DNA of 64,000 nucleotides from Agathobaculum ammoniilyticum (GCF_025567315.1 NZ_JAOQJE010000003.1:62001-126000), one strand, 5' to 3'. Counted from the stretch's first letter, positions 24,387 to 32,337 are shown. Numbers and translations are program-made. Notes: a model not told the origin generated them from the letters alone.

Positions 24387-25061
24387 ATGGCTGTGCCACT
24401 GTTGCGTACACTGATCCTTTATCTTGCCGTTGTGATTGCCGTGCGCGCCATGGGCAAGCGGCAGATCGGCGAACTCGACCCCTCCGAGCTGGTGGTCACC
24501 ATTCTTGTTTCCGACCTGGCGGCGGTTCCCATGCAGGATCTCGGTATCCCCATGTTCGCCGGACTGGTTCCAATCGCCACGCTGGTCGCGCTCGAAATCC
24601 TGATGAGCTATGTCGCGCTGAAAAGCCGCCTTTTCCGGCGCCTGCTCAACGGGCAGCCGGCAATCATCATCCGCGGCGGGCTGCTCGATGTCAAAAAGCT
24701 GCGCCAGATGCGGCTGACCACGGACGAAATCATCGAAACCCTGCGCAAGCAGAATGTGGCATCGGTCTCGGACGTCAAATACGGCGTGATCGAGCCGGAC
24801 GGCACGCTGACCGTCATTCTCAAGCAGCCGCAGCAACCGGTCACGGCGGAAATGCTCGGCCTGACCCCCAAGGACACCGGTCTGCCGCTCGTTGTGGTGT
24901 CGGACGGCAAGCTGGTCGCCCGCTCGCTCCAGCTTCTCCGCCTTGACGCACGGGATATCGAAAACCGGCTGAAAAACCAAAGCATCGCCTTATCCGAGGT
25001 TTTTCTAATGACGCTGGATGACTGCGGCAATTCCTTTATTCAACGAAAGGGGGATGCGTGA
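24387..25061 (+). CDS. DUF421 (YetF-type) membrane protein
   Basis: A 224-residue member of the DUF421/YetF family. Two or three transmembrane helices lie at the N-terminus (LRTLILYLAVVIAVRAMGKR, then LSDLAAV- and LVPIATLVALEIL-type segments). The cytoplasmic/extracytoplasmic domain contains the conserved RPAIIIRGG-like piece (here QPAIIIRGGLLDVKKLRQM) and SDGKLVARSL. The family is common in spore formers, and several members are linked to spores or the cell envelope, but the activity is unknown. It sits 1 base ahead of a DUF4363 gene, a conserved pairing. Confidence 0.85.
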   Translation: MAVPLLRTLILYLAVVIAVRAMGKRQIGELDPSELVVTILVSDLAAVPMQDLGIPMFAGLVPIATLVALEILMSYVALKSRLFRRLLNGQPAIIIRGGLLDVKKLRQMRLTTDEIIETLRKQNVASVSDVKYGVIEPDGTLTVILKQPQQPVTAEMLGLTPKDTGLPLVVVSDGKLVARSLQLLRLDARDIENRLKNQSIALSEVFLMTLDDCGNSFIQRKGDA

Positions 25062-25062
25062 T

Positions 25063-25401
25063 ATGCAGCGGCTTTTTCTTGCCCTCTCCCTTTTCGCCCT
25101 GTTGATCTGGGGCAGCTTGTGGAGCAGCCGGACGGTGGAAGCCACGGTGGACGCCATCGTTCAGGATATGGAAAGCGGCCGGCTGGAACAGGCCTACGAA
25201 AAATGGTCGGCCGCGCAGACCTTGCTCGGCTCCCTGCTCCTGCACGAAGAGCTGGACGAGGTTAACCGCCTGTTCGCTCGTGTGCGCACCGCCCAGAAGG
25301 AGCAAATAACGGACGACCTTCTGCTCGACCGGACAGAGCTGCTCGCTCAACTCCGCCATCTGCCTGATCTGGAACAGCCGAACCTGAAAAACCTGTTCTA
25401 A
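25063..25401 (+). CDS. DUF4363-family protein
   Basis: 112 residues. An N-terminal hydrophobic segment (MQRLFLALSLFALLIWGSLW) acts as a signal anchor, followed by a helical domain (EATVDAIVQDMESGRLEQAY, then HEELDEVNRLFARV). This matches DUF4363, a family that accompanies DUF421 proteins. The ATG at 25063 is 9 bases after GAAAGGGGG; the ATG at 25054 is too close to that site. It likely forms an envelope complex with the upstream protein, by inference from the pairing. Confidence 0.75.
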   Translation: MQRLFLALSLFALLIWGSLWSSRTVEATVDAIVQDMESGRLEQAYEKWSAAQTLLGSLLLHEELDEVNRLFARVRTAQKEQITDDLLLDRTELLAQLRHLPDLEQPNLKNLF

Positions 25402-25480
25402 AAGCACAAAAAAATTCATTCTTTTTTGTGGAAAAAAATATAGCTTTTTCCTGTCAATTGTGATAGTATAAATTTGTAAT

Positions 25481-25495
25481 TGATATTCATTTTCA
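25481..25495 (+). promoter_or_regulatory. Fur-box-like operator
   Basis: TGATATTCATTTTCA reads on the other strand as TGAAAATGAATATCA. Compared with the 7-1-7 Fur consensus TGATAATNATTATCA it differs at only two of fourteen specified positions. It lies 33 bases before the start codon of the flavoredoxin-rubredoxin gene, within its promoter region. Confidence 0.6.
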
Positions 25496-25527
25496 ATAAC
25501 GAGCATTGACAAGAAAGGAACGGTTTT

Positions 25528-26160
25528 ATGAACAACGCTGCATATAAAAAGCTGGACTACAGCCTTGCGCTGCTGTCCACCGCAGAGGGCGGCAAAAATT
25601 TCGGCTGCATCATCAACTCCTTGCACCAGGTCACCTCGTCCCGTCCTCCCAAATTCACATTTTCTCTGAACAATGATTCCGCGACCTGTGCGGCGCTCAA
25701 GAAGAGCGGCGTTGCCGCGGCCACCCTGCTCGCCAAGCAGGCGGAGGACCGGCTCGTCAACGAGTTCGGCTACAAATCCGGCCGCGCGATCGATAAGTTT
25801 GCTTCTTTTGCCGTTCAGACCGACAGCCAAGGCTGCCCCTATCTGACGGATGGCATGGTGTCCCGCCTGAGCCTGAAAGTAACGGAAACCGTTGCGATCG
25901 GCTCCTACACGCTATTTATCTGCGAGCTGCTCGACGCGGAGGTGCTCGGCGACGGCGATTGCCTGACCGTCAAGGAGTTTGAGAAGCGCGGCGAGGATGT
26001 TCCACCCGTTGCGCCGGTCTATCACGAATTATCCGCGGACGCGGGCTGGAAATGCACGGTATGCGGCTATGTCCGGCTGGCTGAGGACATTCCAGACGAT
26101 TTCATCTGTCCGATCTGCCGCGCGCCGCGCAGCAAGTTCGTCAAGCGAAGCGAAGCATAG
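25528..26160 (+). CDS. Flavin reductase-like domain fused to rubredoxin (Hrb/flavoredoxin-rubredoxin)
   Basis: 210 residues. Residues 1-150 form an FMN-binding split-barrel flavin reductase domain (GGKNFGCIINSLHQVTSSRP, then FTFSLNNDSATCAALKKSG). Residues 165-205 form a rubredoxin with the four iron cysteines in WKCTVCGYV and FICPICRAPRSKF. Such high-molecular-weight rubredoxins shuttle electrons from NAD(P)H to flavodiiron proteins and so help remove oxygen, peroxide or nitric oxide in anaerobes. The second knuckle reads CPICRAP rather than the usual CPxCGxx, with Arg in place of Gly. The Fur-like box upstream suggests iron control. It is monocistronic with a terminator following. Confidence 0.88.
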   Translation: MNNAAYKKLDYSLALLSTAEGGKNFGCIINSLHQVTSSRPPKFTFSLNNDSATCAALKKSGVAAATLLAKQAEDRLVNEFGYKSGRAIDKFASFAVQTDSQGCPYLTDGMVSRLSLKVTETVAIGSYTLFICELLDAEVLGDGDCLTVKEFEKRGEDVPPVAPVYHELSADAGWKCTVCGYVRLAEDIPDDFICPICRAPRSKFVKRSEA

Positions 26161-26182
26161 CGGCGTTTCCTCTTGCTTTCCG

Positions 26183-26220
26183 GCACATCCCTCTTTGGGC
26201 AAAAGGGGGATGTGCTTTTT
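26183..26220 (+). terminator. Terminator of the rubredoxin-fusion gene
   Basis: The stem GCACATCCC / GGGATGTGC is followed by TTTTT. Confidence 0.8.
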
Positions 26221-26353
26221 CTTGCCTTTGCCCTTCCGCCGTGTTATGATGGGGACGGACCGGCGCGCGGCTTCCCCACCGCTCGCGATCAATGTTTTGC
26301 TGCACATTCTTTGCCGCATACGCGGCAGAAAACGAATAAAGGAGTAACCGTAT

Positions 26354-26956
26354 ATGATGAAAAACCTGTTGTTTGTCAATGGTTGTATCCGTGGCAGGGA
26401 TTCGCGCACCCTGCGGCTTGCCCAGCACGTTATCAGCCGCATTCCGGATGCGGATATCGATGTGCTTCTGCTTCCCGCCCTCCATCTGACGCCCTACGGC
26501 GCGGCAGAGATCGCTGAACGGGATGCACTTTCCCGCGCCGGCGCTTTCGACGCCCCGTTTTTTGCGCTTGCAAACCAGTTCAAAAACGCGGATGCCGTCG
26601 TCTTGGCCTGCCCTTTCTGGGACTTGAGCTTTCCCGCCATGGTGCGCGCCTATCTGGAACGCCTGTGCGTGACCGGCCTGACGTTCCACTATAACCAATA
26701 CGGCCAGCCGGTTGCGGACTGCAGGCCGCGGCGGCTGCTCTATGTGACAACGCGCGGCGGCATCGTCGATAACAGCGATCCCGCACTCGCCGACCATGGC
26801 AGCGCCTATCTGGAATCCATCTGTAAGCTGCTTTGCGGCGGCCGCTTTGACACCCTCGCGGCGCAAGGGCTGGATATCATCGGAAACGATGTCGAAGCCC
26901 TGCTCCAGCAGGCTGAAAAGCAGGCCGACCAGATCGCCGCGCACTTCTGGGCTTGA
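26354..26956 (+). CDS. NAD(P)H-dependent FMN oxidoreductase (flavodoxin fold)
   Basis: A 200-residue flavodoxin-like fold protein. The opening KNLLFVNGCIRGRDSRTLRL is the phosphate-binding loop of NAD(P)H quinone/azo-reductases. ADAVVLACPFWDLSFPAMV and FHYNQYGQPV form the FMN-contact segments and GLDIIGNDVEALLQ ends the domain. Its probable role is two-electron reduction of quinones, azo compounds or related electrophiles in the cytosol. The start follows AAAGGAGTAACC. It lies next to other redox genes (rubredoxin fusion and PNPOx-fold protein), which suggests an oxidative or electrophile stress context. Confidence 0.82.
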   Translation: MMKNLLFVNGCIRGRDSRTLRLAQHVISRIPDADIDVLLLPALHLTPYGAAEIAERDALSRAGAFDAPFFALANQFKNADAVVLACPFWDLSFPAMVRAYLERLCVTGLTFHYNQYGQPVADCRPRRLLYVTTRGGIVDNSDPALADHGSAYLESICKLLCGGRFDTLAAQGLDIIGNDVEALLQQAEKQADQIAAHFWA

Positions 26957-26975
26957 GCAAGCGCAGCATGGAATA

Positions 26976-27008
26976 GAAAAGAGGCTTTCCTCAGTGGAAG
27001 CCTCTTTT
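26976..27008. terminator. Bidirectional terminator
   Basis: The stem AAAAGAGGCTTTCC / GGAAGCCTCTTTTT lies between convergent genes. Confidence 0.9.
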
Positions 27009-27016
27009 TCATGTTG

Positions 27017-27493
27017 TTACCGCACTTTGCGCGATGCCTCAAACGAATCCGCGCGCACCCAGAACACCTCGGCCACCGACAGAGCCGCGTCGGTATATGT
27101 CCAGCCGCCACGTCCGGTCTGGTGTTGCATGATAATGTCAAAACCGTGGCGTTTTTCCTCATTATCCTGCGCGAACTGCACGCTGCCGTAGCCCACAATG
27201 GACGAAAACGCAAAGCTGTACCGGCACGCCAGATCGCCCTCTCCGGTCAGCCCATCCTCAGTGTCCAGTTCAAAGCACACGCGCGGGTCTTTGCGCAGCG
27301 CGTCGATCTTTTTCCCTTTCAGGCCGCTGTGGAAATACAGCGTCAGGCCGCTTTCATCCCAGGTATAGCCGAAATTGAGCGGGATCACATACGGCATCCC
27401 TTCCGCGCTCATCGCCACGCGGCAGGTTTTGCAGGCACGGAGGATCGGCTCTATATTCTCCCGCCCTGTGATCTCTCTGTCTTTTCTGCGCAT
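27017..27493 (-). CDS. Pyridoxamine 5'-phosphate oxidase-fold protein (NimA-like)
   Basis: A 158-residue split beta-barrel FMN-binding protein of the PNPOx-like/NimA group. The opening MRRKDREITGRENIEPILRA followed by CRVAMSAEGMPYVIPLNFGY is the family signature. LYFHSGLKGKKIDALRKDPR provides the flavin-phosphate contacts, and VCFELD and SIVGYGSV follow. Such proteins reduce nitroaromatics or act on unknown flavin substrates; some nim variants give 5-nitroimidazole resistance. A resistance role here is not shown. Confidence 0.88.
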   Translation of the reverse strand: MRRKDREITGRENIEPILRACKTCRVAMSAEGMPYVIPLNFGYTWDESGLTLYFHSGLKGKKIDALRKDPRVCFELDTEDGLTGEGDLACRYSFAFSSIVGYGSVQFAQDNEEKRHGFDIIMQHQTGRGGWTYTDAALSVAEVFWVRADSFEASRKVR

Positions 27494-27544
27494 TTTTCTT
27501 CACCTCTGGACAAGCATACCATGTTTTTCCCTTTTGGGCAACCC

Positions 27545-28456
27545 CTATCCGGCGGCAGAGCACTCCCAAAGACCGGCGATCTGTCCGGACAGCGTATCAT
27601 AGGACCATACCTTTCCGCTCCGCTCCACGCTGTTCGGATCGCGGACCGTATACCCTCCATCCGCGCGGCCGTACAGCACAATAAAGTGTCCCTCGGTCGT
27701 AAAATCTCCCGGCAGCATGGAGCAGATCACCGGATGGCCCGCGTCCAGCGCAGCGTCGACCTGCGCCTGGTCGAGCGCAAGCTGGCGGCACTGTACGCCC
27801 AGAGAGGGCGCGCCCTCGCTCAGCAGCGACCAGCTTGTCCCCTGCCCCGGCACATAGTATCCCTGTTCCGCGGCGAACTGCGCCACGCGGTAAGGGGTGA
27901 GCGTCGGGTCGCCGGTCAGATAGGCCGCTGCCATGGAAAGGCACGCCGGCGCACAGCCGCTGACCGCAACCGTACTTTCCCCATAGGGCTGGTACCCCCA
28001 CCGCATATCCCATTGCAGCAGCAGTGGCATGGTGTCCAGCGGTTCCGTGAGGGACTGCCCCGGCGCGTCCCCATGGTGCGCCGGATATCCCAGCACAAAC
28101 TCCAGCGTTTCGCTGTTGCGGGCGAGCAGATCGAGGTATTCCGGCGGATAAGCCTCCGGCGCGTCCACGATCGCCTGCGCGCGGCTGTCCCTGTGCGCGA
28201 GCTGGACGATCGACGCAGCCGTCCCGTCTTTCACGGCGATGCCGCGCGCGGCCCAGTCGGCCTCCACGCGCAGGCCGTCCAGCAGGCGCAGGCCGCCCCA
28301 CGCCACCGCGGCCAGCACCGCCAGCAGTAACAGCGCGCGGAGGGGATGGCGGCGCTTTTTCACCCGCCTGCGCCGGCGCGGGGCTGTCCTGCCCGGCGCG
28401 GCCGCGGCCGACCGGCGTACCGTCTCCCCTGGTATGCTGATGTATCGTGTCGTCAT
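27545..28456 (-). CDS. Membrane-anchored C39-family peptidase
   Basis: 303 residues. A very basic N-terminus (RRRRRVKKRRHP) is followed by one hydrophobic helix (LRALLLLAVLAAVAWGGL, near 40-58), so the catalytic part is outside. The C-terminal C39/papain-like domain shows QWDMRWGYQPYG with the conserved Gln, the cysteine nucleophile in SGCAPACLSMAAAYL near residue 168, the histidine in TTEGHFIVLYGRA near 258 and the aspartate in TVRDPNS. It resembles the stand-alone C39 proteins of Clostridia rather than bacteriocin transporters. The target is unknown. Two TTTCTTAAGATT repeats lie 70-100 bases upstream. Confidence 0.82.
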   Translation of the reverse strand: MTTRYISIPGETVRRSAAAAPGRTAPRRRRRVKKRRHPLRALLLLAVLAAVAWGGLRLLDGLRVEADWAARGIAVKDGTAASIVQLAHRDSRAQAIVDAPEAYPPEYLDLLARNSETLEFVLGYPAHHGDAPGQSLTEPLDTMPLLLQWDMRWGYQPYGESTVAVSGCAPACLSMAAAYLTGDPTLTPYRVAQFAAEQGYYVPGQGTSWSLLSEGAPSLGVQCRQLALDQAQVDAALDAGHPVICSMLPGDFTTEGHFIVLYGRADGGYTVRDPNSVERSGKVWSYDTLSGQIAGLWECSAAG

Positions 28457-28523
28457 ATCCGTTCCCTTTCCCGACGGGCGCTTTGCGCGCGTCCGCCGTA
28501 CCGTGTTTACAGTATAGCGGGCC

Positions 28524-28558
28524 TTTCTTAAGATTCCGGCAGGGGATTTCTTAAGATT
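28524..28558. promoter_or_regulatory. Paired TTTCTTAAGATT repeats upstream of the C39 peptidase gene
   Basis: Two identical 12-base copies (28524-28535 and 28547-28558) start 23 bases apart, close to two helical turns. Each contains the palindrome TCTTAAGA. A TATACT -10-like box for the peptidase lies at 28511-28516. Spaced direct repeats of this kind are typical of OmpR-family response regulator sites. Confidence 0.55.
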
Positions 28559-28631
28559 TTCTGACCCCTTCTATCTATAAGAGTCAGAAAGTCCCCGATC
28601 CGTTGCAGAATATCTGCGGCGAACGGGGGCT
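28557..28631. terminator. Hairpins after the his operon, probable terminator
   Basis: Two neighbouring inverted repeats: TTTCTGAC / GTCAGAAA (28557-28590) and a G/C-rich stem around GCAGA / TCTGC closed by CCCCG / CGGGG (28592-28631). Leftward from hisE the second is followed by CTTTCTG. Rightward it is followed by a better T run (CTTTTTCCC), so its main direction is unclear. Confidence 0.45.
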
Positions 28632-28675
28632 TTTTCCCTCCTGTAAGCAACACGGCACAGGGACGAGGCTTGTTC

Positions 28676-28999
28676 TCAGGTATTATGGTCGGAAGCGTGG
28701 AACTGCTTCAGGTTGCCGATCTTCTGTGCGCGGACATCCATTTCCGCGCACACGTCCGCGAGCGTCACGCCGCATTCGTTCATCATCACCATCATGTGAT
28801 AGAACACGTCGTTGATCTCGCCCACCAGCTCGGCCTTATCGCCGTTTTTTGCCGCAATAATGGTTTCGGCGCACTCCTCGCCGACCTTTTTCAAAATCTT
28901 ATCCAGACCCTTTTCAAACAGGTAGCAGGTATACGAGCCCTCCTGCGGCTCGGCCCTACGCTGTGCGATCACAGCCTCCATTTGCTCAAAGGAATTCAT
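28676..28999 (-). CDS. hisE: Phosphoribosyl-ATP pyrophosphatase
   Basis: A 107-residue all-helical MazG-related enzyme releasing pyrophosphate from phosphoribosyl-ATP, the second step of histidine synthesis. The core is SYTCYLFEKGLDKILKKVGE followed by ECAETIIAAKNGD and EINDVFYHMMVMMNECG, with the Glu/Asp metal ligands. I placed the start at 28999 because AGGAGG lies 9 bases upstream; the ATG at 29008 touches it. It is the last gene of the his operon and separate from hisI, about 110 bases downstream of it. In many bacteria the two are fused. Confidence 0.93.
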   Translation of the reverse strand: MNSFEQMEAVIAQRRAEPQEGSYTCYLFEKGLDKILKKVGEECAETIIAAKNGDKAELVGEINDVFYHMMVMMNECGVTLADVCAEMDVRAQKIGNLKQFHASDHNT

Positions 29000-29112
29000 G
29001 CTATTCATCCTCCTATCTTTTTTGCCGCTTCCATTCCAGTCAACGGCCACTATGATAGAGCCGCCCATCACCGCGACCGCCGCCTGCTATCAAAAACAAT
29101 TGGGAAGCCCCG

Positions 29113-29445
29113 CTACAGGTGCCTTTCTTTCTCCCACAGCGTTGTAAAAAAACAGGTGTGGTTGCCCGTATGACAGACCGGTCCCTTGGGCGTGCCGACA
29201 TAGATCAGCGTATCGTCATCACAGTCGGACAGTATTTTGGACACAAAAATAACGTTGCCCGAGGTTTCGCCCTTGTTCCACAATTTCTGACGCGAGCGCG
29301 AAAAAAACCACGCCGTGCCAGTCTCCATCGTCAGGCGCAGCGCCTCTTCGTCCGCATAGCCGAGCATGAGGACCTCGCCGCTGCGCTCGTCCTGACAGAT
29401 AACCGGAACCAGCGGCGCCTTGACAAAAAATTTGTTTAGTTCCAT
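29113..29445 (-). CDS. hisI: Phosphoribosyl-AMP cyclohydrolase
   Basis: A 110-residue enzyme opening the adenine ring of phosphoribosyl-AMP, the third step of histidine synthesis. The conserved part is VLMLGYADEEALRLTMETGT, FFSRSRQKLWNKGETSGN, and the metal-binding DCDDDTLIYVG followed by GPVCHTGNHTCF with its Zn-ligand cysteines. The start follows the hisF stop by 3 bases. Confidence 0.95.
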   Translation of the reverse strand: MELNKFFVKAPLVPVICQDERSGEVLMLGYADEEALRLTMETGTAWFFSRSRQKLWNKGETSGNVIFVSKILSDCDDDTLIYVGTPKGPVCHTGNHTCFFTTLWEKERHL

Positions 29446-29448
29446 GAT

Positions 29449-30213
29449 TTACAACCTCACCGGAATGTTTTTTTCGCGCAGATGCGCCTTGACCTGCCCC
29501 ACGGTCAGCTCTCTGTAATGGAACAGGCTTGCGGCCAGCGCGGCATCGCAGTCCGTCCACTCGAACACCTCGGAAAAATGATCAAGCGCGCCGCAGCCGC
29601 CGGACGCGATCACCGGAATGCCGGCCGTCTCCACGACCGCCTTTGTCAGATCCAAGTCAAAGCCGGACTTAGTGCCGTCCCGATCCATCGAGGTGAGCAG
29701 GATCTCGCCCGCGCCGCGCGCGGATACCTCGCCCGCCCATGCGACCGCGTCGATGCCGGTCGGCGTGCGCCCTCCCGCAACATATACCTCAAAGCCCGAG
29801 GGGGTCTTTCCGGTCTTCCGCCCGTCGATGGCCACGACAACGCACTGGCTTCCATACTTCTCCGCAGCCGCGTCTATCAGCCCTGGATTTTTGACCGCCG
29901 CCGAGTTGACCGAAACCTTGTCCGCGCCCGCGCGCAGGATCTCGCGAAAATCCTCCACCGTACGGATGCCGCCGCCGACCGTGACCGGCACAAACACCTC
30001 GCGGCAGGTGCGGCGCACCACGTCCGCGATCGTGGCGCGGTCATCGCTCGTCGCGGTGATATCGAGGAACACGATCTCGTCCGCGCCCTCGGCGGAATAG
30101 AACTTCGCCAGCTCGACTGGATCGCCCGCGTCGCGCAGGCCGACAAAGTTCACGCCCTTGACCACCCGCCCGTCCTTGACATCCAGGCAGGGAATGATCC
30201 GTTTTGCAAGCAT
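29449..30213 (-). CDS. hisF: Imidazole glycerol phosphate synthase, cyclase subunit
   Basis: A 254-residue TIM barrel that closes the imidazole ring using ammonia from HisH and releases AICAR. MLAKRIIPCLDVKDGRVVKG carries the catalytic aspartate (Asp11). The second, Asp130, is in VVVAIDGRKTGKT. The two phosphate loops are VGGGIRTVEDFREIL and IASGGCGALDHFSEV. The ATG at 30213 overlaps the hisA stop as TGATG, so the two barrels are translationally coupled. Confidence 0.96.
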   Translation of the reverse strand: MLAKRIIPCLDVKDGRVVKGVNFVGLRDAGDPVELAKFYSAEGADEIVFLDITATSDDRATIADVVRRTCREVFVPVTVGGGIRTVEDFREILRAGADKVSVNSAAVKNPGLIDAAAEKYGSQCVVVAIDGRKTGKTPSGFEVYVAGGRTPTGIDAVAWAGEVSARGAGEILLTSMDRDGTKSGFDLDLTKAVVETAGIPVIASGGCGALDHFSEVFEWTDCDAALAASLFHYRELTVGQVKAHLREKNIPVRL

Positions 30214-30926
30214 CACTTCGCCTCCCTGATCGCCGCAGCCAGGTCAAGCGAGCCGGAATAGACCGCTTTGCCTGCAATCGCCTCATCGATGCCCAGCGTC
30301 CTAAGCCGCCGGATATCCTCTAACGTGGACACACCGCCCGACGCGACAATACCACACGTTACCGCCTGCCGCAGCGCGGCGAGCTGGTCGAAGTTAGGCC
30401 CCTCGAGCATGCCGTCCTTGTCGATATCCGTGAATATAATGGTTTTCACCCCGTAACCGTCCATCTGTCTGGCAAACGCGATATAATCCGTGCCGCTGTC
30501 GACCAGCCAGCCCTCGGTGCGGACCGTGCCGCCGCGCGCGTCGATGCCGACCGCGATCCGGTCTCCGTACCGCTCCACCGCATCAGCCACGAACTGCGGG
30601 CTGCGCACCGCCGCCGAGCCAATGATCACGCGCGTCACGCCAAGCGCCAGTACCGCTTCCACATCCGACATCGTCCGAATGCCGCCGCCCAGCTCGACCG
30701 CCGCGCCCGTCTCCTCGATCACGCGCTGGACGACGTTGTAATTCGCGTGCGAACCGTCCTTCGCACCGTCCAGGTCAACCATATGAATCAACTCCGCGCC
30801 TGCGTCGAGGAAAGCCCGCGCGGTCTGCGCCGCGTCCTCCGCGACCCTGTGCGCGGTGCCGTAATCACCTTTCTGCAGGCGCACACACTGCCCGTCCTTC
30901 AGGTCAATGGCAGGGAGAACCCTCAT
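30213..30926 (-). CDS. hisA: ProFAR isomerase
   Basis: A 237-residue TIM barrel catalysing the Amadori rearrangement of ProFAR to PRFAR. The start MRVLPAIDLKDGQCVRLQKG contains the catalytic aspartate near residue 8. LGGGIRTMSDVEAVLALG and VASGGVSTLEDIRRLRTLGI are the phosphate loops, and IIFTDIDKDGMLEGPN holds the second acid region. The ATG at 30926 follows GGAGGTG and overlaps the hisH stop by 4 bases. Confidence 0.96.
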   Translation of the reverse strand: MRVLPAIDLKDGQCVRLQKGDYGTAHRVAEDAAQTARAFLDAGAELIHMVDLDGAKDGSHANYNVVQRVIEETGAAVELGGGIRTMSDVEAVLALGVTRVIIGSAAVRSPQFVADAVERYGDRIAVGIDARGGTVRTEGWLVDSGTDYIAFARQMDGYGVKTIIFTDIDKDGMLEGPNFDQLAALRQAVTCGIVASGGVSTLEDIRRLRTLGIDEAIAGKAVYSGSLDLAAAIREAK

Positions 30927-31540
30927 TTTCCCACCTCCGTCAATTTTGCAAAGCTCTGCAGCATGCGCAGCCCTACTTTTCCGCTTTTTTCTGGATGAAA
31001 CTGGCAACCGAACAGGTTTCCGCGCGCCACCATCGCGGGTACGCGCACACCGTAGTCCGTCACGGCAGCCAAGTCGTCCTCCACCGCCGGCCGCGCCATG
31101 AAGCTGTGTACAAAATACACATACGCGCCGTTTTCCAGCCCCGCGGTCATTGCGTTCGGGCGCAGGATGTCGAGTGCGTTCCAGCCGATTTGCGGCAGCT
31201 TGAGCGCGGTTGGGATGCGCGTGATACGTCCCGGCAGCAGGCCGAGCCCGGCACAGGGGCGTACCTCATCCGAGCCCTCGAACAGCATCTGCATGCCGAG
31301 ACAGATGCCCAGGAAGGGCTTTTTCCGCGCCGCTTCCAGCACCGCGCCAGTCAGTCCGGAGGCATACAGCGCGTCCATCGCGTCCGGAAACGCACCCACG
31401 CCGGGCAGGATCACGCCCGCCGCCCGCTCAAGATCCTCCGCGGTGTCCGCTATTTTATTTTCATAACCCAGGAAATCAAGCGAATTATGTACGCTCATCA
31501 GATTTCCCGCGCCGTAATCTACGATCGCAATATAGCTCAT
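30923..31540 (-). CDS. hisH: Imidazole glycerol phosphate synthase, glutaminase subunit
   Basis: A 205-residue class I glutamine amidotransferase delivering ammonia to HisF. The nucleophile cysteine is in PFLGICLGMQMLFEGS near residue 80. The catalytic His-Glu pair lies in FGCQFHPEKSG near residue 188. PGVGAFPDAMDAL forms the oxyanion region. It overlaps the upstream small membrane protein gene by ATGA. Confidence 0.96.
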   Translation of the reverse strand: MSYIAIVDYGAGNLMSVHNSLDFLGYENKIADTAEDLERAAGVILPGVGAFPDAMDALYASGLTGAVLEAARKKPFLGICLGMQMLFEGSDEVRPCAGLGLLPGRITRIPTALKLPQIGWNALDILRPNAMTAGLENGAYVYFVHSFMARPAVEDDLAAVTDYGVRVPAMVARGNLFGCQFHPEKSGKVGLRMLQSFAKLTEVGK

Positions 31541-31761
31541 TGACCGTCCTCTTTATCCATTAAGGTGTTTTTCAGGGCTTTGACCACATCGAGTATCTTC
31601 CAGCCAAAGCCTACGACCAGCCCACAGCCAATACAGAGTGCATACATGCAAAAGCGTACGCCCAGATCCACCGATGCGGCAAGTGGCCACATCTCAGCGG
31701 CAAACGCTGCAATAACAAATACCGCAGCAACCGTTCCCAGCCCCGCGAACACATATTTCAA
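31537..31761 (-). CDS. Small two-helix membrane protein embedded in the his operon
   Basis: A 74-residue protein: MKYVFAGLGTVAAVFVIAAF is the first membrane helix and FCMYALCIGCGLVVGFGWKI the second, with a short cytoplasmic tail KALKNTLMDKEDGQ. It begins right after the hisB stop and overlaps the hisH start by 4 bases, so it is a true, tightly coupled operon member. I do not recognise a family, and no histidine enzyme has this form. A transport accessory or a chance insertion are both possible. Confidence 0.7.
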   Translation of the reverse strand: MKYVFAGLGTVAAVFVIAAFAAEMWPLAASVDLGVRFCMYALCIGCGLVVGFGWKILDVVKALKNTLMDKEDGQ

Positions 31762-32337
31762 TCACAGCACCCCTTTCGCGGAAAGCACACCGCCGCCTGT
31801 CTGCGCCACCGCCTGCTTGAGCGCCCGCGCGAGCGCCTTGAACAGCGCCTCGGTGATGTGGTGCGCGTTGTCGCCGTATTCGCATTTGAGATGCAGGGTC
31901 AGCCCCGCGTTCACGCTGAACGCGCGCATGAATTCGACCGTCAGGCAGGTATCATACCCGCCGCACATGGGCTGGGGCATGGGCGCGTCGTATACCAGAT
32001 ACGGCCGTCCCGAAATATCCAGCGCGCAGAAACCGAGCGCCTCGTCCATGGGTACGAACGCCTGGCCGAACCGCGCGATGCCCGCCTTGTCGCCCAAGCA
32101 TTGGCGGAGCGCCTGTCCGAGCGCGATACCGCAGTCCTCCACCGTGTGGTGTCCGTCCACCGCAAGGTCTCCCCTGCAGGTAAGCGTCAGCCCGAAGCCG
32201 CTGTGTACGGCAAAGCTGTTCAGCATATGGTCAAAAAAGCCGATACCGGTGTCGATTTTCCGTGTGCCGCCCTCCAGGTCGAGGGCGACCGTGATATCGG
32301 TCTCTTTGGTTTTGCGTTTGATTTCAGCATTTCTCAT
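31762..32337 (-). CDS. hisB: Imidazoleglycerol-phosphate dehydratase
   Basis: A 191-residue monofunctional dehydratase (no phosphatase domain). Two duplicated halves carry the manganese-binding histidine motifs: GIGFFDHMLNSFAVHSGF and DGHHTVEDCGIALG in the first, and KCEYGDNAHHITEALFKALA in the second. The start is 32337 with GGAGGAAG upstream; it overlaps the hisD end by 14 bases. Because the HAD-type phosphatase domain of enterobacterial HisB is absent, a separate histidinol-phosphatase must exist elsewhere. Confidence 0.95.
   Translation of the reverse strand: MRNAEIKRKTKETDITVALDLEGGTRKIDTGIGFFDHMLNSFAVHSGFGLTLTCRGDLAVDGHHTVEDCGIALGQALRQCLGDKAGIARFGQAFVPMDEALGFCALDISGRPYLVYDAPMPQPMCGGYDTCLTVEFMRAFSVNAGLTLHLKCEYGDNAHHITEALFKALARALKQAVAQTGGGVLSAKGVL

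Noticed and set aside
28592..28660. A small RNA ending at the plus-strand hairpin with the TTTTT tail
   Set aside because: The T run supports a plus-strand terminator, but no promoter could be seen within 150 bases upstream on that strand.
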